From Styela clava (taxonomy: Eukaryota; Chordata; Ascidiacea; Stolidobranchia; Styelidae): a stretch of 64,000 bases of DNA. Each line of letters starts with the position of its first letter. The first letter of the stretch is position 1. The position numbers and the translations under genes are program-made. Shown in pieces: positions 34,078-52,300 of this stretch. The notes under the pieces were generated by a model. The model did not search any database and had not been told where the DNA came from. It was given only the letters and a program-made list of their open reading frames with translations. The stretch is from positions 8,733,001-8,797,000 of the forward strand of contig NC_135258.1 of assembly GCF_964204865.1 (NCBI RefSeq), read 5' to 3'.

Positions 34078-34088
34078 GATGCAAACAA
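34078..34088 (+). promoter_or_regulatory. Conserved upstream block of esterase B (FoxA-like site)
   Basis: GATGCAAACAA lies 146 nt before the ATG at 34224, matching gene A in sequence and distance (147 nt). Surrounding bases are also similar while much of the nearby intergenic DNA is not. Confidence 0.45.
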
Positions 34089-34223
34089 ATATACGGTGTC
34101 GGCGCTATAGTTACTAACGTGAAATCAAAACTGTGGCTATAGTTGAATAGTTGGTTACCAGTCTGTTCATATTCCAGCAAGTTTTGAAGAGTTTAACAGT
34201 GGATTATACAAATGGGTATTACA

Positions 34224-39423
<5,200 letters not shown>

Positions 39424-39764
39424 ACTAGAATTTATTTTACAAATGTTAGCACTTTAATAATTATTATATACATGGTGATTTATTCTAGTCTTCGCAATGC
39501 AATGTACAATATAAGACGCACATGAAATAAGTTGTCTTAACCTACATTTCTATTTTACTGATATGAAGCAACTAGAAAAAAGTGTAGTCACATGACTCGC
39601 ATACTGTTGCCATCATGAAGTTTTCAATGCAATGTGAACCTGAAGATTGCGCATTCCTACCGACTTAAGCCTTGACTTAGGCACCGTGTTTGCTGAAAGT
39701 TTGTTGACCTAGCGTGGCAGAACTAGTGTTCCCGTACCTCATTTAAACTGTTTCCACAAATTGA

Positions 39765-39770
39765 AATAAA
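39765..39770 (+). terminator. Candidate polyadenylation signal of esterase B
   Basis: This is the first AATAAA I see downstream of the stop, about 340 nt away. A variant hexamer closer to the stop could be used instead. Confidence 0.3.
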
Positions 39771-40174
39771 ACAGCATATTTTAAGTGGAATAATCGCTTC
39801 ACAGATTCATGAAAAGTGGTAAAAGTAATGGTCTCATAGCAACACGACATTTTCACTATTAAGAGATGAAAATTTGAATCTATTGGTCTATTGAGAACAA
39901 AAAAAGCGATTTTCCCCCAACAACAACAAGAGATTAAAGCTCAAATATATGGACACGAATACCAAAACGAAGTAGTATCAAATCTTATACAGCGACGATA
40001 TTCTACCGTATCACCCCCTCCGACTTTGCTGACTACGTGATTGCTGGAATGCGATCGTGGAACCACCACACGGTGCGCAATTCATAATTTTGACGTCATA
40101 AGCCATAACACAAAACTTCACGGTGAAAAACGAATTTCATAGAGCCCTAAGAATTTTTAAAATGAATAAAATAG

Positions 40175-40300
40175 CCTTCCAGAGACAACAACAATATTTT
40201 ACCACTGAAAATTTTAGAACAATTGGTCCAGTAGTTAAAGAGAGAAGCGATTTTTTTACACAAAAACAACAAGAATTTAACAGAACGAGCCATAGGTCCA
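40175..40300 (+). repeat. Family 5 dispersed repeat
   Basis: ACCACTGAAAATTTTAGAAC, TTGGTCCAGTAGTTAAAGAG and AAGCGATTTTTTTACAC match the copy at 36440. Confidence 0.5.
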
Positions 40301-40312
40301 TTTTGGTCGCTT

Positions 40313-40417
40313 CCGTAGTATGTGTACCAAGATGGCGCACAACCTGATAACCCTAACCGGGCACACATACGATGTTCAGGTTGTGCGCCATCTTGGTACA
40401 CATACTACCGGAGCACC
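40313..40417. mobile_element. hAT-like MITE, family 1, short hairpin form
   Basis: About 105 bp, palindromic, with arms GTATGTGTACCAAGATGGCG and complement. It lies between esterases B and C. Confidence 0.75.
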
Positions 40418-41529
40418 CCTTCGTGCTCAAACAAGTGTTCAGCAAAACGATTCATAAATAGATTTCGTGCCAATATAGTTAAAGTTTGTTTGCTAGTTTT
40501 TTTGTTTTTATATATAGTAGTCATTATTTAAATTCCCCGTCCAAAACTACATTGATCTTTCAAATGTTGGTCTATCATGATTCATTCATGAACACGGAGA
40601 GAAAGGAAGTGAGATTCCAATATCGCAACCGGGAGTTTTGCGTATCATGTCAACGTATTACCGTACATAATTTTTTTCGAATGCATGCTTTTCTTGGTAA
40701 GTCAGGTTTCATACGAAACCGCGCTATAAGTCAGAGTGATTTCAGACTTCAATTTCATATATACCAATTCTCGCATTCTTTTGTTCAAACCCAAACGAAT
40801 TGATTGATAAAAATGAACTTTTTTTATTTTTTTTATTTTTCATTGACTTAAGTTACTCTATTGCAACAACTCTTCTAATTGAATAAAGCATTTCCATTTT
40901 ACAATTTTGCCACCAGCAATCACCACATGTTGCACAAGTAGAGTACATCAAATCTAAAAAGTTATACATTAATACTGCTATTTAATAAGGAAGCAAAATC
41001 GTACTGAATTGCACAGATGTATTGAAATGACAAAGAGAAGTAGAGTACCAAATATGGATCGCCGTATTATTTATTGCATTTACCTTTCACCCCTTTCTTG
41101 ATATTTGTCATATCATTTGAAATCCTAATAGGGAGTAGCCTGTGTTTCTTTGCGGCGAAGCGGCAAACAAAACACATTCATATCTGGGTTTGTTCAAACA
41201 AGACCTTTGGTATCGACGAATATAGCGATGGAGCCCATCGTGGCTGTCTATATTTGATCAACTTGCTGTGCTATCATAACCATTGAAAGGAATTATTCTT
41301 AGTATCAGATGTTGAGGTGCTTGAACTAGCTTGGACCGGTTATGGAGAACGCCACAGAACCCAGGCACACTTAGTCGGAGCCAGGAAAATAACAATCAAC
41401 TTGTACAGTCGCCTCACAATAGATACCAATAATAACTAACTTGCGACTATGAAATTCTAGTTATTTTCACTATGAAACCTGATTCACACAAACCAATGTC
41501 GCAGCATGACGTAATAGTCACTATACCGA

Positions 41530-41537
41530 TATATAAA
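41530..41537 (+). promoter_or_regulatory. TATA box of esterase C
   Basis: TATATAAA lies 77 nt before the ATG of gene C, giving a leader of roughly 45 nt if transcription starts about 30 nt downstream. A CRE-like TGACGTAA lies just upstream at about 41509. Confidence 0.5.
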
Positions 41538-41606
41538 TCTGCCGTTAAGTTACGTTCACCATCACTAAATTCATGAGATTGTATCGTGATTGCTTGAAGC
41601 AGAAAT

Positions 41607-43646
41607 ATGAGCTCCCCAGTTGTGTCAATCGTTAATGGTAAGGTGAAGGGTAAAGTTGTAGAGCTTAAAGTAGAAGATGCAACAAAAGTTAATGTATTTC
41701 GAAATATACCTTATGCAAAACCGCCGACTGGAAAATTAAGATTTATGCCTCCTGAACCGTAAGTATCATATATATTACATATATTAAAACTGCATGGTAG
41801 CCGACTGGAATACCTATTTCATATAGTGGTCCTCTCGCGGTCGTTTGGTATTCCTAAACGATATTACGACATTAGACATGTACAAAATTGCGTATTAGGG
41901 GCCAAACAGAAAGGCTTCAAGTTAGAAAATAACTATCATAAAATTTGCAATATTTTATACCTAGAGCGTGCTCTTGGGAAGGCATAAGAGATGGAATAAC
42001 TCCTGGTAATCTGCCGATGTATTCAACATTATATGATGAAATGATGAATAAATATTTTCCAACACCTGATCAATATGATAGTGAACAGGTTTTGAGCGAG
42101 GATTGTTTGCATGTATCTGTTTATACGCCAAGTCTGGATGTAGGGAAAAAATTGCCGGTGAGAACTGCTGTACTGAGCCCATTGATAATGAAAGGCATTG
42201 CGTAACTTTTTCTGTACCTTTAAACTTAAATTTGACATTTATATCTCCCGAAGAACACAAACTTATTGGACACGGTTCTCTATCGAATTACGGGAATAAT
42301 CAATTCAAAATTTTCAGTGGTTAAAGGTTAAAGCTTGTCCTTGTCACTATTACTTTTATTTATATCAAACAAAAATTGTTGTGGACTCCATGGAATTCGT
42401 TTTCCACTTCGAAGTTTGGGTGGTGACGTCACCAAAATTAAAGACTACAAACCCTGCCGTGGTTCCGTAATCACGTCTCGGTGATCTGGTGGTCAGACCT
42501 TTGGTACTGCAAAAATATTGATACCATTGCGTGTTCTCAAATAAATGGTGTAATATGTTGTATTCATTTCAGGTCATGGTGTATTTGTACGGAGGGGGAT
42601 TTTTCTCAGGTTCAGAGCGTCCTTATGAAGGAAGCGCGCTAGCTGGAATGAACGATGTAGTAGTTGTTGTACCAAATTACAGAGTCGGTGTTTTTGGATT
42701 TCTTTCCCTAGGCCCATCGTCTATCTGTTCAGGAAATGCAGGACTCCTTGATCAACAACTAGCTTTAAAGTATGCAATTTTAAATTTTTTTAGAAAATAT
42801 TTAGAAATTATCATTTTAACTATTTTTAATGTATGACTACTTAAATTTAGATGGGTGAAAGAAAACATTGAGTTTTTCGGCGGAGATGGCAATAATGTAA
42901 CTATATTTGGGGAAAGCGCTGGGAGTGTTTCTGTCGAGATGCAACTCATGTCACCCCTGGCCCGTGGCTTATTCAACAAGGCTATTAGCCACAGTGGAAC
43001 CTCAAACATGGCTGGTACGAAACTGCATCAAAATAATTTCCCAGCGATAAACAAATCTTATGGGAATATTGAAGAATATAATGCTATATATATATAAAAC
43101 TTTGAATTCATTGACTTTGTTTCAGGATTGATTCCCGACGCTGATAAAACAATCAAAATGAAAAATAAATCTCTGGAATATCTTAAAATAGATGAAAAGG
43201 TTGATTCCAAAATTGTTGAAGCTTTACAAAAAATACCAGTTGATGATTTGATGGCGGCAATGTTGAAACTCATGGAGGTTGGAAAAGGACAATTTTACTT
43301 TACAGCTTACACAATACAACAGCGTTTATCTAATTTATAAAACATTTTCTTTTTTCTCAAAAAAAAAAAAAGCTGGAAGTTTCATTTCAACCTTGTTACG
43401 ATGGAAAAGTGTTTCCCAAATCTCACGAAGATATGATGAAAGACGCGAAGTTTTCGAAAATACCTTATATCATCGGATGCAACAATACGGAAGGATGTGG
43501 CCTCCTTTCATGCCTGGGATCGCCAAACTTCGCACAAGGAATTACAGAAGAAGAATTGAACAACATGCCATTCCTCGTGGTTTGTATATTCTACCATCCT
43601 TCTCATTACTTATCGATCTTAAGATCGGTAAGTATATTGATAGGTA

Positions 43647-43683
<37 letters not shown>

Positions 43684-45666
43684 GTGTCTGTGTGTGTGTC
43701 TGTTAGATGCACGCGATATCTCACGAAAGCGAGATTGAATCTGCTCCAGATTTTGCATGTGCATTCATCTTATCTCGGACCAGAAGCCTATTGATTTTGG
43801 GCGAATTATGTCTTATAATTAGCGAGTTATCAATCAATTATTGATATAGTGATCTAGATTTTTGTAAAGCGAGAGAATTTTGAAACCCGCCGAGTGTGTG
43901 TGTGCGATGCGCAGTGCGCAAGTTACAAGAGCGGATGAATCGAAACTGCAGTTTCTGTTTTGGGGGATCCCCTAACTATCGATCGATAAGTCTTCGGTTT
44001 CCAACCGATATTCTCGTTCTTTATCTTTGTCATTCGCCAGTTACGACTACTTATCTATACTACGTTACTTTCAGACTTAAGATGTTTCGTTTCATTTTTT
44101 AACTATACTCTTCTAGGTTACAGAAGAAGGATTGAAAAAATGCAAGGAGCATTATATCAAAAACGATAAAGATGAAAAACGATTCAGTAAATTGATTGGT
44201 GATATTGTGGGAGATTCCATGTTTGTGTCGAAAGCAATTCAGGCTGCATCGGCATACTCTGGTAAACTTCATGTTGATATAATGTATAATAATTTGTCAT
44301 AAATATTATTCACAGTCACTTTGTATCTGTATATAGAAATATTGAAAACGATCATGAATACACTATCCCATGAATCACTGTCCTCACAATATGTCTTTTT
44401 AATGTCTTAACAAATGTTATTTTTTGACAGGCATAAAGTAATTGAGTGTATTAGCATAACCCCACATTTGATTAGAAGCGTTCCTCCGGCCGGTTTTGTA
44501 TTAAGAAATTGGTAGTTGAGTACTTATGTTGTATTTAAGTGTTAAATGTGTGATTTGAGCTTCAATTTTTGCTTTGATTGATCGCGCTGAACAGGCTTTA
44601 CGCCGCAAACTAAAAAAATTAACTAATTTAACACTAAAATTATGATTTGCTATAGCTCACGTTTCTCGGGTACTCCCGTAGTGTGTGTACAGGTTTAGTG
44701 TTAGGCCATAATTTTATTCCAATTTTCCTTATTTTAATTCTATTACGAGTTTCGAGACTGTCGGTGTTAGCCAAGTGAATATACCCCCTATCCATAGGTT
44801 TAAGTCCCTTTACACAACTTGATGTAAAATAGGCAAACAAAATTAGTTACCTCCATATTGGTACGATTCTTGAAATAATTTTTTTTTATCATGTTGAAGC
44901 TGGGGAAGCTCCTGTGTACTTGTACTACGGATGCTTTCAACTACAAATGTTTCAAGATGAGAAGTATGGACCTGAAGTTAGTAAAAAGCCAAACTGGTGT
45001 TTATGTGATCACGGTGATGATATATTCATGACATTTGGATGGCCATTTTCACCGTTTGCGTTGACGAGCGGAGCAAAATTTACGAAAGATGAAGAGGAAA
45101 TTAGCAGGAAATTTATGACATACTTGACCAATTTTGCCAGAACTGGGTGAGTTATTGTAATGCATGAAGCGCTTTGCAATTTTTACGTAGATAGAAACAC
45201 CCTTTGTTCATCACATATATCACTGTAAAAATCAATCAGCTTATAAAGATTTTGAGAAAATTACATTTTTGTAAATTTAGGATATGTAGAACCGAATCTA
45301 AATATGAACATAGGGCATTACCTATAGAATCTTAGCTGAATCAGGTACAACTTTGTAACCTAGACATACAGATTTTTTTTAAAAAAAAATGTGAAATAAG
45401 ATACTTTGGTTTTACTGCAGCGGTATGCGGACATGATATTTCTGAATGTTGTAATGCTAACACGCTGATTGTATATTTATTTACATCCATACAGGGACCC
45501 AAACAAGGGAAAGAGCGTGGATGTAGACTGGCCGAGGTATAAGCCGAAAGGAGAACATCTTGTTGTCGACAAAACGTTTTCAGTTGGAAAAAACCTGGCC
45601 GAAAAAGAAGTCGATTTCTGGGATAATGTTATGCCTCCTTACATGAAAAATAGGACCGTGGAATAA
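41607..45666 (+). CDS. Type-B carboxylesterase/cholinesterase-like protein, gene C (9 exons, 542 aa)
   Basis: Exons: 41607-41758, 41965-42157, 42573-42769, 42851-43014, 43126-43277, 43373-43579, 44117-44261, 44900-45146, 45495-45666. Phases are identical to A and B. Landmarks: EDCLHVSVYTP (the sister genes have [11 protein letters not shown]), YGGGF, Ser203 in GESAG, Glu326 in GCNNTEG, His441 in CDHGDD. It starts MSSPVV with no signal peptide and ends RTVE without a retention signal. Exons 3 and 8 are closest to gene D. Two oddities: exon 2 begins with a Cys (PACSWEG) that A, B and D lack, and the exon 6 acceptor follows a 13-nt A run instead of directly following a pyrimidine tract. Intron 6 carries a family-2 HINE-like element nearly identical to the one in gene A intron 5; intron 7 carries a family-1b element. 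Confidence 0.95.
43605..44018 (+). mobile_element. HINE/Helentron-like element, family 2
   Basis: In esterase C intron 6, with the longest TGTC/TGTG run of the four copies. It is at a different intron position from the gene A copies, so it inserted independently and was not inherited with the gene duplication. Confidence 0.8.
44669..44864. mobile_element. hAT-like MITE, family 1b (reverse orientation)
   Basis: Reverse-complement copy of the subfamily in esterase C intron 7, ending about 35 nt before exon 8. Confidence 0.7.
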
Positions 45667-45942
45667 CGATGATATGATAACAGCGGGAATATATGAACCA
45701 TTCATTATATTCAAAGAGTTCTGTTGCAACTTTCTGTTACAACCTAATCATTTTGGTCTTTGGTCTTGGTCTTTGATCTAAATTTCACTCATTACCTAAT
45801 ACCTGAAATAGAACTTGAAATAATCACTACAATTTCGTAAAATATACAATCTTACTCTTACATTCTCACTGTGTTTTAAATGTAATTACTACAACATTGT
45901 AATTCTACATTTGTTTCAAATTATAACATACATGTTCTTGTA

Positions 45943-45948
45943 ATAAAT
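45943..45948 (+). terminator. Polyadenylation signal of esterase C
   Basis: AATAAA about 280 nt after the gene C stop codon. Confidence 0.55.
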
Positions 45949-48900
45949 ATAACTGGATATCAACTCAATTCTACATGAGAATTAAATGTGTACAGTACTT
46001 GGGTTATGAATTTTTATGAATACAAACCAAAAATAGTCACAGCTACGCCATAAGTATCGTCAGCAATGTGCCATCAGATTCAGAGCTACGGAAAATTTTG
46101 TTTGAATGTTGTGTTTAACCATTATTCGGATTTTTTTTCTCTACAAAATATTTGTACGTACCATTAACTCATGTCACTAGTGAAGTAAGATACTCAATTT
46201 CGAAAATGGTGAACGACAAGTCTAACAAATTAGCTATACATAATAAAAAGTGGAATAATATGTGAATATATCATTTATAAATTTGTAATATGATATGTGT
46301 GATATGCTTGTGTTGGATTTTATTTTATGGAATCAATGACAAAAAAAGACAAACCTAACAGTTAAATCTGAACCAACTATATGTGCACAGGTGTTAAAGA
46401 AATATGCGATAATCAAGATATAAATGTTAATTCAATCAATTTTAAAACAATACAGCGAGTAGATAGATGTTCTTTAAATAGAAAAGCCAGCATATATGTC
46501 ACTTCTTCCTCATTCGAATCTATATTCCGCAATAAAACAGGTAGTCTATAAAAAGCCGAGTGGTGGCAAATCTACCAAGAATATTTCTAGTAGTAATTAC
46601 AAAAAATAGTAGCACATTACATAACGTTGACAGTGGACGTTGTGCATGACCTTTTTTAGAGCAAAAGCGTTGCTTATCAAATCTAATTCTAGATAATTCT
46701 TATATGTACCACACTGCATTTGAGAGTAGTACAGGTTGTTTCACTGGGCAAGAGTGATAAAATTGCATAGTTGAAATCTGATTCAATTTCAATTTTCCAT
46801 AAATGTGGGTTGCGAAGTTGATTGCGTTGTAACGCTCGTACGTACTTTTCTGCTTCTCTTTTTCTTTCAAATGTGACTTATTATCGTATTTAGACGGGGA
46901 AATTATAAAATGGATTTATCCCATCGCGGTCCACATCATTTTTATTGTTTTCTGTGCGATTGAGTTTTCAATTAAACCCGTTAACCGAAATAGCTCAGTT
47001 CAGTTTTGTCAATTTTTATAATATTGACTTTGAACATTGTTCCGAACGGTGTTTCGAAACTGCTTTCGAGACGCTACCGGATCATTGAAAAATTTCGCAG
47101 TTTCAATTTCGAAACGTATAATGACACCATTAACTGAAACATTTAAAAAGTATTTAATCATGTTGCAAGTTGTTTTAAATCAATTGATTTAAATCGAATC
47201 AAATAGGATTAAACAAGTTGAAACATAAAATGTGTATGTGAAAACTTGCCTAATTGATTCTCATCGTCAAAACCGGTATATCATTCGAAACGCCACTGGC
47301 GTGGGTTACAAGGCATGCCCATTCAAGCTGAAGCGCAATATGTTCACAAACGTAATGGGCGGATGGCCGCTCGTATATTCTCCGTCATTGTATTAACACA
47401 ATGGTTTCAGCAGCGTCAGATCAGCCTTATTTTCGATTGTATATAGCAGAGATGGCGAACCTTTTTCAGTGAATGGATCAAGAATTATATTTTTATCGTG
47501 GATCAGAAGAGAGTGGGTCACAAATATTATACACGCATATGAATTACCAAAAACGTTTAGGATGATGCGGCAAATTACAGTTCCAAAGAGCTCGGAGGGA
47601 ATTCTGATAGTGTATTTTTTGATCAGCTTTTAACTACATCAGGGCACTTTTACACTGCCCCGTAATTATTTCAGATTTATAGTTTTTATTTCAAGTTTGA
47701 AAGATTTTGTTTTCTCAACGACATTGTGGGCGAGAAACTAATAAAATGCAAAGTTGCATCTCGTTCTTGTATAACCCCTAAAACAGTCTGCAGATGCACT
47801 TTCGAAAGAGAAAAGACGTTGCGAGAAATGATCAGATCAATTACATTGTTATGTCATGAACGATGTCAGAGCCAATGGCTGAATAACGATTCACAGCGGT
47901 GCAGACATAGTTTGGTTATTGTTAATTTAATTTAAAGCCGGTTTTATCAATTTTTATCACTGATATGTTAGCATTTTTTTAATTTTATTCATGCCTTGGC
48001 GGGTCACGAATAAAGCGCGTCAAAAACTCAAGGGAAAAAAGAAGATTTCAATCAGTACTTTGTTTTAAAAGAGGCTGTTTATTTTTTAAATAATGAAAAA
48101 ACGAGTTGTAAACAAGCTAAATCAAATTTTCATAATTTAAATGTGGAGATTAATGTTTTTATAACTCGTATGGTCAATCTTTTACAACCTTTACCGAACC
48201 GTTGGTATATTTTAATTGTTCCTTTATATTTGGGTGAGAATCTTTAGGTTTTTATCCAGTCAGGCAGTTGTGTTATCTTCTGCTTATACCAATTAATCTT
48301 TACAGACACATATATCCATCAGCTTTCAGTGCTTATTGGTACTTTTACATAGCATACCTACATGGGATCAGTATGCCTAGGCATTACGAATTATGGATTC
48401 CATATAAGGTCATGAAGTTTCTTGATTCATTGCATTGCGCAACAAATCGCAATAACGGTTCCGTAAACTTCAGTTCATTTTGATTGCTGCCATTTTTGGC
48501 ATGAATTCTAGACACGAAAGCCCGGGTGTCGATTGATAGGTAAATAATACGCTTCGCGCTATATATTCTCTCGTTTTAATTTGTTGATTCTGATCATACT
48601 CTCGTGCTTTGCCTAAAAAGGAAACGGATGGAATAAACAATGGCGTAAAGCTACCTTAACAAAGATGGTGTCGCGCTTAGAAGTGCAAATATTACTTATG
48701 AATATGAGGATATATATGCCAATGGGATAGATAGTGGCCAACGCTTCGTTCTTATGTAAACTTATTTAAGTCGGTATGCTTGGACTAATGTTCGAGTACC
48801 GGTAATTTACTGAAATTCGGTAGTTACATAGGTTTTCTATTGAAGCCTCGAGAGCTTTTTCGTTCGATTTATCGTCAGTCAAGCTAGGTCTCAAAGGCAG

Positions 48901-48992
48901 AATAGCAGGCAACCACGATAACTGATTTATCTAGTAAAACTGTTGATTTTTTCTATAATGGTTAGTTGGTTACTACCGCAAGCAAACTGGTA
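45949..48992. other. Intergenic DNA, esterase C to D
   Basis: The longest gap without a gene in the esterase array. A stretch near 47452 (GATGGCGAACCTTTTTCAGT) looks like an eroded hAT end. Nothing else was supportable. Confidence 0.45.
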
Positions 48993-49000
48993 TATATAAA
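48993..49000 (+). promoter_or_regulatory. TATA box of esterase D, with a probable 5'-UTR intron downstream
   Basis: TATATAAA follows a GCAAGCAAAC stretch. The ATG of gene D is about 350 nt away with an upstream ATG (about 49120) in between. A good donor (GTAAGC, 49058) and an acceptor after a T-rich tract (AG 49320-49321) would remove 49058-49321 and the upstream ATG. This 5'-UTR intron is inferred. Confidence 0.4.
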
Positions 49001-49351
49001 TAAGACATCGGAACTCACTCTGCAGCTTTACTGACAAAGTTAATAAAGCTTGAACCTGTAAGCTGCATTGTTGAGATTATATTTTGAGAGTAACGGTAGG
49101 ACGTGTCGATAGGTCTGAGATGAAGTTGACAACAGGATTGTTGATATTTCATTTACAAATGGAAAAAACTCAATAAGGTTTAAAATATTAACGAAAAGCG
49201 AGGCCACAACCACGCACTGCCAATCATGTGTAACTACTATTGGAAAGCAACAGCGCGACATAGGGAGGAAATAAAAAAATGCACGAAAATAATTCGTTTT
49301 ATTTTCTACTAATGTTAGCAGTTGTACTGACTAGGAAATTGACAATACAGC

Positions 49352-52300
49352 ATGAGTCCTCCAATTGTAGCTACTGCAACTGGCAAAATAAAAGGAAAAC
49401 TTGTGGAACTCAAAGTTAAAGATGCAAAACCAGTTAACACCTTTCGAAATGTTCCATTTGCAAAACCACCGATTGGAAATTTGAGATTTCTGCCTCCTCA
49501 ACCGTGGGTATTAATATGATTTAAATGGTTCAAAGAGAGCACCAACTGTGGTTTAAAACCCGTATCAAATCATGGGTGAAACAGGCGATGTCGGAGTTTT
49601 GTGTCTCTCTCTATTCGAATGTGGTAAAATGTGATTATAAGTTAAATATTAACAGGGCTGAATTTACAATTAAGCAAAATAAGAATGTGCTTAGGGCACC
49701 ATTTTTAACAGTAATGAGGTGCTGTTAAGAAGCGATAGTCGTTAAATGTTTAAATGGCATTTCACAGTAACTTCAATACTCAATAACACCTCAACGAATT
49801 CCTACGTACGCCGCTGTATGCGTTTAGGTAAACCAGCAAGTGTGCAGTCAAAGATGAACGCTGTCTTCCATAACATATGACACACCCGTATTTTATTAAT
49901 GGAAGGCCCTTTGACTTATTACGTCTCACCGCCTTAAACTAAATATAGAAAAATAAAACTTTAACCGCCCTAGCCCCTTTCCAAAAAGGAACTTGACTTA
50001 ATCGTTGATAAACCGTGCTTTACTATCCAGAGCGGAACCATGGAGTGGAATCAGAGATGGAACAACTCCTGGAAATTTACCAATTTACTCAACAGCATAC
50101 GACAGCGTTACAGTTCCATATTTCCCATCACCTAATCAGTTTGACAATGAAGCAGTTCTTAGTGAAGACTGTTTGCATTTATCTGTGTACACCCCAAGTC
50201 TGGAACGAGGAAAAAACTTACCGGTAAGAAACCTGCCAACGTTACAGTGCACTAATATAAAAATCTCCCGCAATATAAGATTTAGACATCGTAACATTCT
50301 CGCAAATATCTGACGTCTTTCAACTAAGATTTTCAAATGTCGAATCATAATTTAACGAGTTTACAGCTACTTTTCTTTGTTATTATTTATCTCTGTTTTG
50401 GCAAGTTAGCAGGATGATGAAATGAGTGAATTAGACTTAGTTATTTCTGGAGGCATGAGTGAACACCACTTTTTGGCACTAGTCTCCATTTAAGACAAAG
50501 ACATGAAATACTTCGTGCATTTGTAAGGCCATTTTATAAGTATAAGAGATTTTACTGATTTTGCAAAACCAATTCTATACACTTTTTCTGATCTTTTCAC
50601 AATCTTAGTCAGGACTTTTTGTCTGAAAATACTGAAACTGTTTTCATCAGATATTTTATTTCATTTTAGGTCATGGTGTATTTATACGGAGGGGGATTTT
50701 CCTCAGGTTCAGAGCGTCCTTACGACGGATGTGCTCTTGCTGGAATGAACGATGTCGTAGTTGTTGTACCAAATTACAGAGTAGGAGTTTTCGGGTTCTT
50801 CGCACTTGGACCAACGTCCATCTGTTCAGGAAACGCTGGACTTCTAGATCAACAACTGGCTTTGAAGTATGTTAGACTTGCCAAATGCGTTTTTTCCTCT
50901 CTAAGTAACTAGAAACTATCTAAGTGACTAACTATGTTTCATATAGATGGGTCAAAGAAAACATTGAAAACTTTGGTGGAGATGCAAACAACGTCACTCT
51001 ATTTGGTCAGAGTGCAGGAAGTGTTGCTGTCGAGATGCAAGTTTTATCGCCGTTAGCTCGAGGTTTATTCCATAAAGCTATTAGCTTCAGCGGACAAACT
51101 AACATGGATGGTGAGAATAAGTATTTGCAAAATTGTACTAAGTAAATCTAACGGTTCATAAATTAAGGTAGATTAAACTAAAAAAGATGGATAGATCAAT
51201 GATAGAAGAATCTTAAACAGCAACTTATATGCGAATGCTGTTTATATATATAAAATTTACTTTAATTTTAATATAACTAAGTTTATTGTCAAGCATTTTG
51301 ATACTAAGTTTTGTGTCATCTTCGAACTCAAATATTCCTTTTTTTTCAGCATTGTTTCCCAGCCCCGAAGAGGTAACTAAATCTGCGAAATTTTTTTTGG
51401 AACTTTTGAAGATTGACGAAAAAGATGATCTTAAAAGTCTTGAAGCATTACAAAAAGTATCATCTGATGATTTGATGGATGCCACTGCGAAACTATTGGA
51501 GGTAACAAGAAATATCTCAAATAAAAAGAGAATATTGCGACATCGTAATATGCCGTCACAGATGTTTCTTCTTCCCGAAACGAAATTGTGCGGACGCTAA
51601 GACTCTTGAATCTCTTAAGATATTTATCTTCATTGTCGCTTCAGCATCCTTGCATTATATACATACAGATACACTGGCACAAAAGTTTAGAAGAAAATAA
51701 GTAGTTTTTTTCAGCAGAAGCTCAATCGATAGCAGAAGTTTAATTCCAAACTTTCTTATTACTGAACTGAAACATATTGGCCTCTATACGTGACATGGTC
51801 TACTCCGAAAACTTGGATAATTTTACTTTGAGCATATAAATCAGCAATTTTCATTCATATTAGCTTTGTCGTAAATGCTGTAGTCATTTGACTAAACATT
51901 TTTGCAGAAAAACTGCTTCTTTCAACCTTACGTCGAAGGAAAAGTGTTTGTAAAACCTTACGAAGAAATGATGAAAGATTTAAAGTCATCAGAAATACCT
52001 TATATCATTGGATGCAATAATACGGAAGGATACGGCCTGCTTTCGTGCTTCCTATCACCAAATTTTGCAACAGGGATGACAGAGGAAGAATTGAAACAAT
52101 CGCCCTTTCTTTCGGTTAGTTTGTTTGTACAAAGCCTTTTTTGTCGTTTGTATTTATTTCATTTATTACTACTATTATTTCTTTGCTACTTTGCCTTTTG
52201 ATTTCCTCGCGTAACACCAACAAAGTCATAACATGGTCTACACATAGAAGTAGCAAGTAAAATGTGTGTGTGTAACCGGCATATAAATATAGCAGAACGT

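Larger units (their letters stand above)
39771..41529. other. Intergenic DNA, esterase B to C
   Basis: Holds family-5 repeat pieces (39865, 40175), the hairpin MITE at 40313 and otherwise unassigned AT-rich sequence. No esterase exon remains were convincing. Confidence 0.5.

Noticed and set aside
34212..34223. Upstream in-frame ATG of esterase B
   Set aside because: It would add MGIT to the N terminus. Genes A, C and D all start at the position of 34224, although first-ATG use at 34212 cannot be excluded.
40486..40803. Open frame with RAISQSD, resembling the esterase KAISQSG motif
   Set aside because: Only about 13 bases match esterase exon 4, which is expected by chance at this scale. No flanking esterase sequence or splice sites agree.
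43279..43794. 171-codon open frame across esterase C exon 6
   Set aside because: It is the wrong frame of exon 6 running into the HINE-like element; the real frame is fixed by flanking exon phases and the GCNNTEG motif.
47726..47935. Small open frame between esterases C and D
   Set aside because: No homology recognised and no splice or promoter context.
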